Made by a program: the position numbers and the translations under genes. From Barthelona sp. PAP020 (Eukaryota; Metamonada: BaSk clade), in NCBI GenBank assembly GCA_040182905.1, contig JARQWU010000009.1:1-54397 (forward strand): 54,397 nt of DNA, written 5' to 3'. Below, piece by piece: positions 18,066-27,890 of the stretch; position 1 is the first letter of the stretch; each line of letters opens with the position of its first letter. Under the pieces are notes generated by a model that was not told where the DNA came from, made no database searches, and worked only from the letters and a program-made list of their open reading frames with translations.

Positions 18066-20048
18066 CTACAACATATTATTAATATTATCATCATCAACAT
18101 CATCACAATCGTCAATATCATTATCATCTTCATGTGTTTTATCATCATCATCAAGCAAAATGTCATCAATATTTTGATTTTTTTGATTCATTGATTCGCA
18201 AAAAACTATTATCCCGTGTCCAATAAAACTGATAAATACTAAACATAAAATTGGGGCAACAAAATACATGTGCAAAAGTTTTGGTTTTCCTAGAGGGGTG
18301 CTGTCACATGCATGAAAGAAAGAACAACGGGTACAACTTTTGGATCCTGCAGATGAATAATATCCCAAAGGGCAAATCGAACATGTGGTTAAAGAAGACA
18401 CATAATAGCCAGGTGCACATTCAACACAATAATCTCTACTACCATCAGAAACTTGTCCTTCAACACAAGCATCACAACGGTCAATCGAAGAATATGTTCC
18501 TTCAGCGCATCTAACACATTTTGTGTGATTTTTATCAGGAACATGTCCAACAGGACATTTAATGCAAGTGCCATCATGAACATTAAAATATTCACTTCCT
18601 TCACATCTGTAACATGCATTATCACGGGCAATATGAGAATCAGGACATTTCACACAATGTGATTCATTTTTGGGCATTATAGAATTTTTTGGACATTGTA
18701 CACACTTTCCAACAGAAATCGTGTACTTTCCAACATCACAAGGTAAACAAAAACCATCCTTTTCATAATGATTATAGGGACACTCAACACATGTATTATT
18801 AACAACTATATGTCCATATTCACATATTTTACAATAACTTGGATCATCGAATACCCAAATATGTTGTTTGGGACATTTAACACAAGTATCTTTTGTAATA
18901 ACACTAACCGTACCATTTGGACAGCTCAAACATTCTTTTTGACCCTCTTTTGATTGATAAGTTCCCTCCATACAAGATTCAAATCCTGTTGAACCCAAAT
19001 CAGATACATAATGACCAATTGGTGAAGGCAAACAAGGATTTAATCCTGTTTCTGAATAGAAGCCAAATGGACAAGGGGAAAGAGAAATTGCATGAAATTC
19101 AATTTGATAATTTGAAGTATTATTTTTAATATTAGCATGAATAACTGTAAACAACATAAAATCTACAGTTTTTACTATGGAATTGATGCTCTTTAAATTA
19201 TTATCTAATGAAAAATGTGTAAAAGATTTTTTTTGATCAAAAGAATAAAAAAGAATTTGTCTAGCATCATCAGATGTGTGTGCAAGTGTAGTTGATAAAA
19301 ACTGTCGGTTCACATGGTTAAATAATGGAACATCTTCAAATTCAAGAGACATTTTGTCAATAAAAAATTTCTTGGAATTTAATTCAATCAATAAAGTAGT
19401 TTGATTCTCTGCAATAACACTAATGCCCTTAAAAATTAATACATTTGATTTAATGTTATTTGTTTTATCATAGCATTGAAATTTTCTTCCATTATATCCA
19501 CAAATAATGTTATCAAAGTAACTTAAATGCGATACTTTGTCAAATAAATTGAAAGAAAAAATGTTTTCATTAATATTGCAATCGTTACAAATAATTTCAT
19601 TTTCATTTGTGATGATGAAAAAATCATAAGGAAATATTTGATTTTGAACAATCATTTTAACGTCAGAAATAGTGAAATTCTCATCTTTTTGGAAATCATA
19701 ATCATACTTAGAAATGTGATCATCAATTAAAATCAAAAAATGGTTATCAAAAATAGCAATTGATTTAATATTTTCATTAAAAGTGTGACTAACTTCAATG
19801 ATGTGTTCTCCTTCATTTAAACTCTTTTTGTTTAAAATATGAAAACTTGTCAAATTTTGTTTGGAATCTTTAATAACACTAATAGCATGTTTTGAATCAT
19901 TTCTAACATATAAATTAACACTAATATCTCTCAATTCTAAAATTTCTTGCTTTTGGATAGAATGGTATTCAAATGATGAGGCACAACTTTGAATTTGCCC
20001 AAAAAATAAAATAAAATTGATTATTAAAAAGACTAAAGGGGCAACCAT
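18066..20048 (-). CDS. Cysteine-rich type I membrane protein with ephrin-receptor/GCC2-GCC3-like repeats
   Basis: 660-aa surface or endomembrane protein. Signal peptide at residues 1 to about 25 (hydrophobic LVFLIINFILFFG, then CASS). About 290 residues follow with many Asn-x-Ser/Thr sites and no recognisable fold, possibly a beta-propeller. From about 325 to 580 there is a tandem cysteine array: units such as CLSCPNGTVS, CVKCPKQHIW, CVECPYNHYEKDGFCLPC, CVRCAEGTYSS and CSICPLGYYSSAGSKSC, with spacing like GCC2/GCC3 or TNFR-type repeats. A single membrane helix lies at about 596-618, then an acidic Asp-rich cytosolic tail from ATC/TCA-like repeats. Ligand unknown; such proteins are common on protist surfaces. 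Confidence 0.85.
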   Translation of the reverse strand: MVAPLVFLIINFILFFGQIQSCASSFEYHSIQKQEILELRDISVNLYVRNDSKHAISVIKDSKQNLTSFHILNKKSLNEGEHIIEVSHTFNENIKSIAIFDNHFLILIDDHISKYDYDFQKDENFTISDVKMIVQNQIFPYDFFIITNENEIICNDCNINENIFSFNLFDKVSHLSYFDNIICGYNGRKFQCYDKTNNIKSNVLIFKGISVIAENQTTLLIELNSKKFFIDKMSLEFEDVPLFNHVNRQFLSTTLAHTSDDARQILFYSFDQKKSFTHFSLDNNLKSINSIVKTVDFMLFTVIHANIKNNTSNYQIEFHAISLSPCPFGFYSETGLNPCLPSPIGHYVSDLGSTGFESCMEGTYQSKEGQKECLSCPNGTVSVITKDTCVKCPKQHIWVFDDPSYCKICEYGHIVVNNTCVECPYNHYEKDGFCLPCDVGKYTISVGKCVQCPKNSIMPKNESHCVKCPDSHIARDNACYRCEGSEYFNVHDGTCIKCPVGHVPDKNHTKCVRCAEGTYSSIDRCDACVEGQVSDGSRDYCVECAPGYYVSSLTTCSICPLGYYSSAGSKSCTRCSFFHACDSTPLGKPKLLHMYFVAPILCLVFISFIGHGIIVFCESMNQKNQNIDDILLDDDDKTHEDDNDIDDCDDVDDDNINNML

Positions 20049-20111
20049 GTGTCTATTTCATAAATATTCAAAAAAAAAATCAGTGAAAAAAAAAACAAGC
20101 TCATTTATTTA

Positions 20112-21692
20112 TCATTTTTTTTTCTTCAAGAATTTGGATAACACACTGTTAGATGGTTTTTTAACCGAAACTTGTTCCACAATATCAGATATATCTGGAT
20201 AATCTACAAAACTAAAAGCATTATCCATAAAGATCGGATTTGGATAAACAATTTTAGGTTTAGGTGGCCAATCAACAATTCTACAATCATTTTTAGATAA
20301 TATTGTAGATTTAAACATATTTAGTTTCTTAATATCCCCAACAATTTCTTTTTCTTGAGAATTATCTCTACATAATACAACCAAAGAGCGACACCTGACA
20401 TTCAATTTTTCACCCAAATTTTGCAATTTTTGCAAGTCATTCAAAAAAATTTCTTCAAGATTTCCTTTCTTTGCCATTGTAAGGGCTAATTTGCTAACTT
20501 TCAAGAAATTTGTAATCATTGCAACAGTTTCTTCAAATTTTTGGGCTCTAAAAAATGTTAATCCAACAAAATAAGTACGTACAGCTCTGGTATAAAATTG
20601 CAAAGCAGTCACTTCATTTCTTTTATCTACCTCAGTAATAATGTTTCTTAATTGACCAATACCTTGAAGCAATTGTTCATACAATCGACAAATATCTGCT
20701 GTTTCAACAGATGATTCAATATTCTTGGATGGATTTAACAATTTTGTTCTTAATTCACTTACAAGTAAGAAATCTCTTCTAATGATACTCTCCAATTCAA
20801 TACGTTCTAATAAAGCAGATATTTCAGAAATACCAACAGTAGATCTTGCTTGTGCAACAATCAATGCATCTTTAACATCAGGAATAACACCAAATAATTG
20901 ATCAAATAAACCAAATAACTGTTTTTTCGAATCTTTTTCAAACCAAAATTCGGAACCAATTCCAATATCAATTGAATTTAATTGAAGGGTCAAATGTTCT
21001 TGTCTTTCTTTCAATAATAACAGAGATCCAGCCAATTCCGGTGTGGCAATATCAACAACTGTGCCATCAGTCCATTCAAAATGTTTCAAATCTTTTGCTT
21101 TTTCAAGACGCTTCGATGTCAATGTTTCATTCAAATTTGAAGAAATCAGATCTAATCCAATACTATTAGAAGATAACTGTAATGCAACCAAGTCAGCAAT
21201 ATCATCACTAGACATTGATTTCTCCATGTAATAACGACAAAATTTAATAGCAGGATCAATAGCTTTAACAAACATGGTTTTAGAGGTTTTATCTAAATAT
21301 TGTTTGACATTCGACAAATGCTTGAAAGCAGTGTCGTAGTTTTTCAATTCTAATTCATAAAATCCTTGCATCTGTTCGTGAAACATTTTAGCCTCTTCTT
21401 TTATTGCTTCAGTGCTTTGTTCTTCATTCAAACAGTAAGTTTTCAATTCTGAAGACCATTTAACTGCTTTTTTCATTCTTGACAAGACATCATGATTAGC
21501 TCTTGGATTATTCATGACAGTGGCTTTATGACACATGGAATATGCACATGCTCGTTCAGATAATAAAGTGTAAACTTCGATTTCAATGAAAAAACTTCTA
21601 GGTTTCTTCCTTAAATTGTTTAACCTTTTGGAAAGTTTCTTTCTCCATATGGTGTAATCATCCGTTCGGTCACAAAGCAGCTCGAAAATCAT
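20112..21692 (-). CDS. SRP68: Signal recognition particle subunit SRP68
   Basis: 526-aa subunit of the signal recognition particle. SRP68 binds SRP RNA through its N-terminal domain and SRP72 through its C-terminus. The N-terminal RNA-binding domain shows WRKKLSKRLNNLRKKPR and the signature LLSERACAYSMCHKAT...LSRMKKAVKWSSEL (human: NAERAWSYAMQLKQE...LSRLRKAVKHAEEL), followed by TPR-like helices. FEWTDGTVVDI matches the WRGRTVPV element. The C-terminal SRP72-binding peptide is KPKIVYPNPIFMDNAFSFVDYP. The frame is open up to 21761, but the Met at 21692 gives the family N-terminus (MIFELLCDRTDD) and avoids overlap with the divergent gene, so I choose it. Confidence 0.93.
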   Translation of the reverse strand: MIFELLCDRTDDYTIWRKKLSKRLNNLRKKPRSFFIEIEVYTLLSERACAYSMCHKATVMNNPRANHDVLSRMKKAVKWSSELKTYCLNEEQSTEAIKEEAKMFHEQMQGFYELELKNYDTAFKHLSNVKQYLDKTSKTMFVKAIDPAIKFCRYYMEKSMSSDDIADLVALQLSSNSIGLDLISSNLNETLTSKRLEKAKDLKHFEWTDGTVVDIATPELAGSLLLLKERQEHLTLQLNSIDIGIGSEFWFEKDSKKQLFGLFDQLFGVIPDVKDALIVAQARSTVGISEISALLERIELESIIRRDFLLVSELRTKLLNPSKNIESSVETADICRLYEQLLQGIGQLRNIITEVDKRNEVTALQFYTRAVRTYFVGLTFFRAQKFEETVAMITNFLKVSKLALTMAKKGNLEEIFLNDLQKLQNLGEKLNVRCRSLVVLCRDNSQEKEIVGDIKKLNMFKSTILSKNDCRIVDWPPKPKIVYPNPIFMDNAFSFVDYPDISDIVEQVSVKKPSNSVLSKFLKKKK

Positions 21693-21873
21693 TTTCAAAT
21701 ATAAAAAAATATATACTTGTTCTTTCCCAATTATTTCATTTTGCAACAGACAAAGTATCATGAAACAACATAAATTGAATATTTTTTTTTTACCTTTGAC
21801 AAATATGACATTTTGCCTTTCACTATCAAATTTTTATTCTTCAATTTTTTTTTTAAGAAATTTTGCAATTTCA

Positions 21874-22353
21874 ATGGTTCAACCAAAATTTAAAAATCGA
21901 TCATCTGTTGATGATGCTACTGAAAACGAAATAATACACAGTATCCATTTAAATTCAGGGAAATCCCGAAAGCAATTGAATGAATCAATGAGACAAAGAA
22001 AAATGAATAAAAGAAAAAAAGTTAAACTTGCAGACAAAATAGTTGCAGATATGAAAAAAAAGAAAGAAGAAAATAATGTATTTTCATTTACTCAAGTCGC
22101 TCAAGACAATGATTTATCTTTCGTTGAAGCTTTAAATTTAGTTGCAGAAAATATGTCAACAAAAAATGAAAATGAAGAATATAGAAAACCGGCAAAACAG
22201 AAAGTAACCAAAAAACAATTAAATAAAGAGGTTAAACGTTTTAATAATATATTTAGTCAATTAGGAAATAGTTTGAAAAATAAAGATCTTGACACAACAG
22301 AGAACTTCATTGTGAACGCTGTTCAAGGCTACTGTGACAAACAACGTAAATAA
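21874..22353 (+). CDS. Basic hypothetical protein, possibly ribosome-biogenesis-like
   Basis: 159 aa from the ATG at 21874 (MVQPKFKNRSS); an open frame reaches back to 21760 but encodes a Phe-rich, non-conserved stretch. The protein is rich in Lys/Arg/Asn and predicted helical, with a basic run RQRKMNKRKKVKLADKIV likely to act as a nuclear or nucleolar signal. The layout (basic N-terminus, FSFTQVAQ helix, C-terminal helix) is reminiscent of small nucleolar ribosome-biogenesis factors such as Slx9, but I cannot show homology. Divergent from SRP68 with 181 bases between starts. Confidence 0.6.
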   Translation: MVQPKFKNRSSVDDATENEIIHSIHLNSGKSRKQLNESMRQRKMNKRKKVKLADKIVADMKKKKEENNVFSFTQVAQDNDLSFVEALNLVAENMSTKNENEEYRKPAKQKVTKKQLNKEVKRFNNIFSQLGNSLKNKDLDTTENFIVNAVQGYCDKQRK

Positions 22354-22384
22354 TTCAAAATTTTTAATTTAAACCTTTAATTTG

Positions 22385-22927
22385 TTAGTCTTTATTTTCC
22401 AAATATCTGAAATCGTCAATTGTTTTTTGAAAAAATCTTTCAATACTCTCTTCATCAAGCATATGTACTGCTTCACACGCATTTTTAACAATTAAATCAA
22501 AATCTAAATCACCGTTTTTTTGGATAAAAAATTCTACAATCATTGTTTTGAGTCTGTCCATTTCCAGGTCATACTGATCATCAAGAAATTTTCTTATTGT
22601 CTCATCTATTGGGGGAAAATTATGATTTCTTAACCAACTAAACTCTTCCCTTGAACATATTGCCTCTTTAATGGTGATAAAACTGTGACATTTAGGAAAA
22701 AGTTCTGGCAAAATCTCATTTAACAAAATACCAAATTCTTTTACCAAATATTTATATCGTATTTCATATTGATCCTCCAATAATGTGTATAAATACTCTT
22801 CGTCAATGGAAACAATGGTAAAAATTTTGGCACATATATCATTTAATCTAACTAGTGGATTATTCATGAAAGAATCAAATAATTTAAATATATATATAAT
22901 TTCATCATGATTTAATTGGCGATTCAT
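22385..22927 (-). CDS. Hypothetical helical protein, 180 aa
   Basis: Not recognised. Acidic, probably all-helical protein of 180 aa starting MNRQLNHDEIIYIFKLFD. It has no signal peptide, membrane span or Cys/His motif. The frame extends 14 codons upstream into a Phe/Cys-rich stretch with an unlikely composition, so the Met at 22927 is preferred. It converges with the basic protein gene (31 bases between stops), and its start is 161 bases from the divergent PP2A scaffold gene. Confidence 0.6.
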   Translation of the reverse strand: MNRQLNHDEIIYIFKLFDSFMNNPLVRLNDICAKIFTIVSIDEEYLYTLLEDQYEIRYKYLVKEFGILLNEILPELFPKCHSFITIKEAICSREEFSWLRNHNFPPIDETIRKFLDDQYDLEMDRLKTMIVEFFIQKNGDLDFDLIVKNACEAVHMLDEESIERFFQKTIDDFRYLENKD

Positions 22928-23088
22928 CGAAACAAAATGCAAAAAATAAAAAATACAAAAACAAAACAATCATTCTCGCTTCCCACTCCTTTACAAAAGA
23001 AACAGTTCGTTTAATTGACACTTTTTAAACTGATTTCTAAATAAAAAGAAAATGCAAAATAGCATTTTTTTATTTTTAACAAAAACCA

Positions 23089-24881
23089 ATGTCTGTTCAA
23101 ACGATAATTGATGACCTTACTCATGAAGATGGAGCAAGGCGCGCTACTGCAATGAGCAAACTGTCCACAATTGCATTGGCGTTGGGTCCTCAAAGAACAC
23201 GCGAAGACTTTGTTCCTTTTCTTGTAGGTATGCATTTTGACGTTTAATTGATAACTAACTTTAAAAAGAAAGAACCGATGATATTTGTAATGAAGTTTTA
23301 ATTGCTTTGGCTGAAGAATTGGGGAAGTTTGTGCCATATTTGGGAGGAGGAGATTTTGCCAAAGTTTTGTTTGATATCATTCCTCCTTTGTTGACTTTTG
23401 ATGAATCTGAAGTCAGAATTGTTGCAACAAAGTCATTTATTTCTATTATTAATGATTTATCGAGTGAATTGGTTAATAACAATGTTATTAACCTTATTGA
23501 TATTTATTCTGAGGCAAAATGGAGTGTTTTACGTTGTATTGCAAGTCAATTGATACCATCTGCGTATAAGAAAGCTAGTAAGACCTCAAAAATACATTTA
23601 TTTGATATTTTAGTTCGATTATCGAAAGATGATTCGCCAAATGTCAAAAGACGTGTTTGCTTAACTCTAAATGAATTTATACCCTTATCCGTTGAAGAAA
23701 ATAGAGAAATTTTGATAGACATGATATTTGAAATGTCTAATTGTCAACAAGATAGTGTTAGATTATTGTTATTTGATAATGTTATTGCTTTACAACCTTT
23801 ATTGAATGCGGATTTGGTTGTATCTCACGTCATTCCCATATTTACCACATTAATCCAAGATAATTGTTGGAGAGTTAGATGTTTGGGATCTAATAAATTC
23901 GTTGCAATTTTAAAATTGCTATCGAAAGGTTCTTTTGAAAGTATGAGAATCAAAATATTAAATTTATTCAAATCTTTGCTTTTAGATCAAGAACCTGAAG
24001 TGAGATGTGCAGCAACTAGAAATATTTCTGCTGTTAGTGAAGTTGTTCCTGTGAATGAATTTGAAACTGTATTATTAGACACTATTTTAACATTGATTGA
24101 TGATGAATCGTTTGATGTTATTACTTTAGCAGCAATAGAAATTGCAAAATTAGCAAAAACAATGGAAAGTGCCAGATATTCTCAAATAATTGGTTCTAAA
24201 ATTACCAACATTTTAATTCATGAAGATGTTGAAGTAAGATTAGGCTTTTTAGATCATTTAGACGAAGTTATTAAAGTAATTGATGTATCTATCATTGCTA
24301 AGGGTGCTTTAAAGAGTTTAGAAGAATTATATCTTTGTCCTAAATGGAGAATTAGGGACCGAGTAGCAAAATTGTTTGGTTTACTTGCGAAATGTTTTGA
24401 TCAACAATATTTTAATGCAAACATTTTGCCCATATTGATGGAATTGTTATTCGATCGTATTTATACAGTTAGGATGTCCGTTCTTGATGCTATTGAAAAA
24501 ATTTGTCAAATATATGGAGAAAGTTGGATTTCTGATGTGATGATCATCAAGTTATTTGAAAATTATTCAAATGATTATTATTTATTCAGGATGACTGTTG
24601 TAAAAGGTCTGGCAATTTGCAGCAAATATGTTAAACCTTTGTTTGTTGAAACAAAGATATTACCTGTGGTTTTGAGATTATTTTTTGATCCTGTACCAAA
24701 TGTGCGTTTTACTGTTTGTGATTTAGTGGCTGAAATGATTGAAAACAGAATGTTTTCCAAAAATGTCACAGTTAAACAAATAATTCCTTCAATTCAGAAA
24801 TTGAAAAATGAAGACACTGAAAAAGATGTTGTGGATTTTGCAGAAAAAGCTTTGAAAAGAATTGAAAATTGTAAGTTATAA
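23089..24881 (+). CDS. PP2A scaffold subunit A (PR65, HEAT-repeat), one intron
   Basis: 583-aa HEAT-repeat scaffold that holds the catalytic C and regulatory B subunits of protein phosphatase 2A. Exon 1 is 23089-23227; the intron 23228-23268 (41 bases) has donor GTATGC, branch CTAAC and acceptor AAAAAG; exon 2 is 23269-24881. Splicing joins LALGPQRTREDFVPFLVE to RTDDICNEVLIALAEELGKFVPYLGG, as in PR65 (REELIPFL...DEVLLALAEQLG). About 15 HEAT units follow, each with the family's D-x-x-x-x-VR/R-x-x-A pattern (for example DQEPEVRCAATRNI, DRIYTVRMSVLDAI, DPVPNVRFTVCDLV). Total length matches human PR65 (589 aa). Confidence 0.95.
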
Positions 24882-25119
24882 TGTTTAATTTTTCAAATTT
24901 TTCTTTATAAATGGATGTTTAATTTGTAATAGTCATCATAAAGTTGAGAAAAATGTATAATCAACAATATAAATATAATATTTGGATCCTTTTTGTTTTT
25001 TGTCCTTTTATTGAACATTTTTTCGGATGGTATAAATATTGACAATGAACTGACTGCTAAAAAATTGAAGTTCTTCTTTCCTTCCAAAAAAAAAAAAATT
25101 CATTTTCAATTTTATTCAA

Positions 25120-25767
25120 ATGCACTCTTACAAGATCACCATTAATGGAAGAAAGTGGTTAATATTTAAAGGAGAAGACAAATTTGAAAATGAATCATTA
25201 ATTGAGTTTGGATGGCCAGAAGATATTTGGTTTCATGTCGATTCATTTTCCAGTGCTCATATTTATTTGAGATTAAAATATGGTGAAACAATGGATGATA
25301 TTCCAGAGGAAGTCCTGGAATATTGTTGTCAATTGACAAAAGAAAATTCTATTGAAGGATCAAAAAAGAGAAGTGTTCGTATTGTTTATACACCTTGGAC
25401 AAATTTACACAAAACATCAAGAATGGAAATAGGACAAATTGGTTTTCACAGGGATTCTTTACGTCGTTTCAGAATGGTTGAAAAAAATAGAGATATAATA
25501 AAGATATTCAAAAAAAAAGAAACTGAAGTTCACCCTGATTTTAGAGCTTTGAAATCTGAAAGAAATGAAAAAATTGTTCAAATTGAAAAAGAAAAAAGAA
25601 CTGCTGAAAGAACCATTCAATTAGAAAATCAAAAAAAATTAGAAGAAGAAAGAGAAAGAAAAAAAGCTGCAAATGATGCTATTAGAAAAGAAAATCGTAT
25701 TGCTCAAGAAGAATTTGAAATGATGGGTTGTGAACAAGAATTGATTGATGAAGAAGATTGGATTTAG
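25120..25767 (+). CDS. CCDC25: CCDC25-like protein (NFACT-R/DUF814 domain)
   Basis: 215 aa. CCDC25/Jlp2 family proteins carry an NFACT-R domain, related to the RNA-binding part of the ribosome quality-control factor NEMF; human CCDC25 has been reported as an extracellular DNA sensor at the membrane, a role not to be assumed here. Conserved blocks: GEDKFENESLIEFGWPEDIWFHVDSFSSAHIYLRL, IPEEVLEYCCQLTKENSIEGSKK, VVYTPW-like IVYTPWTNLHKT, and MEIGQIGFHR. A Lys/Glu-rich coiled coil and an acidic end follow. Length and order match the family (208 aa in human). Confidence 0.95.
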   Translation: MHSYKITINGRKWLIFKGEDKFENESLIEFGWPEDIWFHVDSFSSAHIYLRLKYGETMDDIPEEVLEYCCQLTKENSIEGSKKRSVRIVYTPWTNLHKTSRMEIGQIGFHRDSLRRFRMVEKNRDIIKIFKKKETEVHPDFRALKSERNEKIVQIEKEKRTAERTIQLENQKKLEEERERKKAANDAIRKENRIAQEEFEMMGCEQELIDEEDWI

Positions 25768-25998
25768 ATATTTGTGTGATTTGTTATTATCAAGAGTATG
25801 TTTTTCGTGCTTCTTTCTTGTGTGTTATTGACTGCATAAAGAAATAATATTTTTTTCACAAATTGATAAATTGAAACACCTTTTTTTTTTAATGAGAAGA
25901 CATTTTTTTTTCCTTTTCAACCAATGCATTGAATAATTTTAGAACTTCAAAAAGGAATAGTTGAAAGAATGTATTGGTTTTTCTTTTTTTTTTTACAC

Positions 25999-27681
25999 AT
26001 GACATTCACTTCTACCCAGAAAAGAAGTTTAATAGTTTGTTACATAGTAATAATATTTACAACCACAGCCTATAATTTGACCTTGAATATCCTTCCTGTT
26101 GAAATGGGCAAATATGATGTTTCTGCTGTTTCATTTTCTTTGATTATTGTTTCTTATGCATTTACTCAGTTTATTTTTAATCCAATATTTGGGCATTTTT
26201 CCGATGTTTTTGGTCGAAAATTCTTTTTGGTATTTTGTAATTTGGGCATGGGTTTAAGTTGGTCTTTGCAAATGTTTGCAACATCACCAATGTTATTTTA
26301 TGTTTCAAGGGCGTTGAGTGGTGCTTTTGGTGGTGTTATCGCTACTTCCAATAGTTATATGTCTGATATCACAAAAAAAGGTTCACCTGAAAGAATTCAA
26401 TTAATGGGAATAGTTTCTGCTTGTATGTCCACAAGTTTGATTCTTGGACCTGCTCTGGGTGCAATCTTATATGAAGCTTTTGGATTTAAATCAACCATTT
26501 TATGTTCTAGTCTTGTTTTTTGTAGTGCTGGTTTAATGGCATTATTTTTTTTTGAAAATCAAAAGGAGGCTTTGATTTTCTCAGATAGGTTATCTAACCC
26601 TCCATCTTCCACTATGCTTGTAACTCCCTCTATGATCCCAACTATTGATGATGATGATGATTTGAAAAGCAAATCTGATTTTGTTGAGGGAAAGAAAATT
26701 AACTCAGAAGAATTTTCTGTTGTGGAAAATCATACAGTTGTTTATACAGAAGAGAATGAAGACGTTACCTACAATAGAGATTATTCTTATGATCCATATC
26801 AGCCTCAACCTGTGATAGAAACTAATTTTGCATCTAATAATGATTATGTTGCCAGGCACAATGAAGATTCGTCAGATTTTGAAAATGGAGATGCAAAATC
26901 AATTTATATCACTAATAATGAAAAAGAATCAGATTTAGAAATTGAAATTGAAATTGAAATTGAAACAGAAAGGGATATGTCAGAAACAGGCAAGTATGAA
27001 GAAAAAGAAAACGTTTTTAAGAATGTTGAGATGGAAACAAATGTTGAAAATCCTGAAGTTATCTCAAGTCCTGATCATGTGAAACAAGACAGTTTGACAC
27101 AATCTTTCAAAAGAGTCTTTTGTGGTGAAACGAATTTTTTCGCCTTTTGGACCACTTGTATGTGTGTTTGGGCAGGTTTTGTTGTTGTTCAAAATCTCAT
27201 CATATACGATTTAGAAGAAAGAATGAAATATAAACCACTTATCGTTTCAGTAGCAACGGTTGTTTCTGCAATTTCTCAAGTGTTAATTCAAGTTTTCTTT
27301 GTAAAACCAATAAAGAGTAAATTTAATACTTTCAGGGTTTTAGCTTTTGGTGATATTGTTTCCATGGGAGTTTCAATCATTCTTTTTTTCTCAGAAAGCA
27401 TTTATACACATGGTATTGCCTTATTTTTGCTTGTTATTTGTTATTCAATTATGCAACCTTTCCATTTTTCAACAGCCACTTCTTATGTTCAAGATCATGA
27501 TGAAGGATTTGTTTTGGGTTTATTACAAGCAGCTTCGGCTTTTGGTAGAACTGTTGGTCCCATTTCAGGGTCCTTTTGTTATGACATCAATTACAAGTAC
27601 ACTTGGATATTCACATTTTTCTTATATTCATTTGCTTTAACGTTGTTAAAACCTGCTTCTAAAAATTATAAAGATGATTAG
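25999..27681 (+). CDS. Major facilitator superfamily transporter
   Basis: 560-aa membrane transporter with 12 predicted helices in two halves of six. Half one: YIVIIFTTTAYNLTLNILPV; the MFS motif A GHFSDVFGRKFFLVF between helices 2 and 3; RALSGAFGGVIATSNSY; and a motif C-like LGPALGAILYEAFG. This resembles the DHA1/TetA-type drug:H+ antiporter group. A polar loop of about 190 residues separates the halves, rich in Glu/Asp and containing an EI repeat from a GAAATT microsatellite (26938-26966). Substrate unknown. Start: ATG at 25999 gives MTFTSTQKRS just before helix 1; an in-frame ATG at 25969 adds ten mostly Phe residues. Confidence 0.85.
   Translation: MTFTSTQKRSLIVCYIVIIFTTTAYNLTLNILPVEMGKYDVSAVSFSLIIVSYAFTQFIFNPIFGHFSDVFGRKFFLVFCNLGMGLSWSLQMFATSPMLFYVSRALSGAFGGVIATSNSYMSDITKKGSPERIQLMGIVSACMSTSLILGPALGAILYEAFGFKSTILCSSLVFCSAGLMALFFFENQKEALIFSDRLSNPPSSTMLVTPSMIPTIDDDDDLKSKSDFVEGKKINSEEFSVVENHTVVYTEENEDVTYNRDYSYDPYQPQPVIETNFASNNDYVARHNEDSSDFENGDAKSIYITNNEKESDLEIEIEIEIETERDMSETGKYEEKENVFKNVEMETNVENPEVISSPDHVKQDSLTQSFKRVFCGETNFFAFWTTCMCVWAGFVVVQNLIIYDLEERMKYKPLIVSVATVVSAISQVLIQVFFVKPIKSKFNTFRVLAFGDIVSMGVSIILFFSESIYTHGIALFLLVICYSIMQPFHFSTATSYVQDHDEGFVLGLLQAASAFGRTVGPISGSFCYDINYKYTWIFTFFLYSFALTLLKPASKNYKDD
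26938..26966 (+). repeat. Hexanucleotide microsatellite (GAAATT) within the transporter loop
   Basis: About five tandem units of GAAATT encode an alternating Glu-Ile tract in the cytosolic loop of the MFS transporter. It lies in a disordered, fast-evolving segment and is likely length-variable. Confidence 0.8.
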
Positions 27682-27890
27682 TTTTTTATTGTTTCATTAT
27701 TTCAACAATGATGATTCAATAATCAATAGTACAGGAAATTTTAGTTGTTTCCAGTTGTATGTTTCTTACACCGATTTACTGCCAAAAATCAGAGCAAATA
27801 TCAACAAAATAATGATATCCTCAAATGAAAAATATAATCTGTATATGTTTACATTCTTGTATATTATTGGTACATATAATACTTGGTTGT

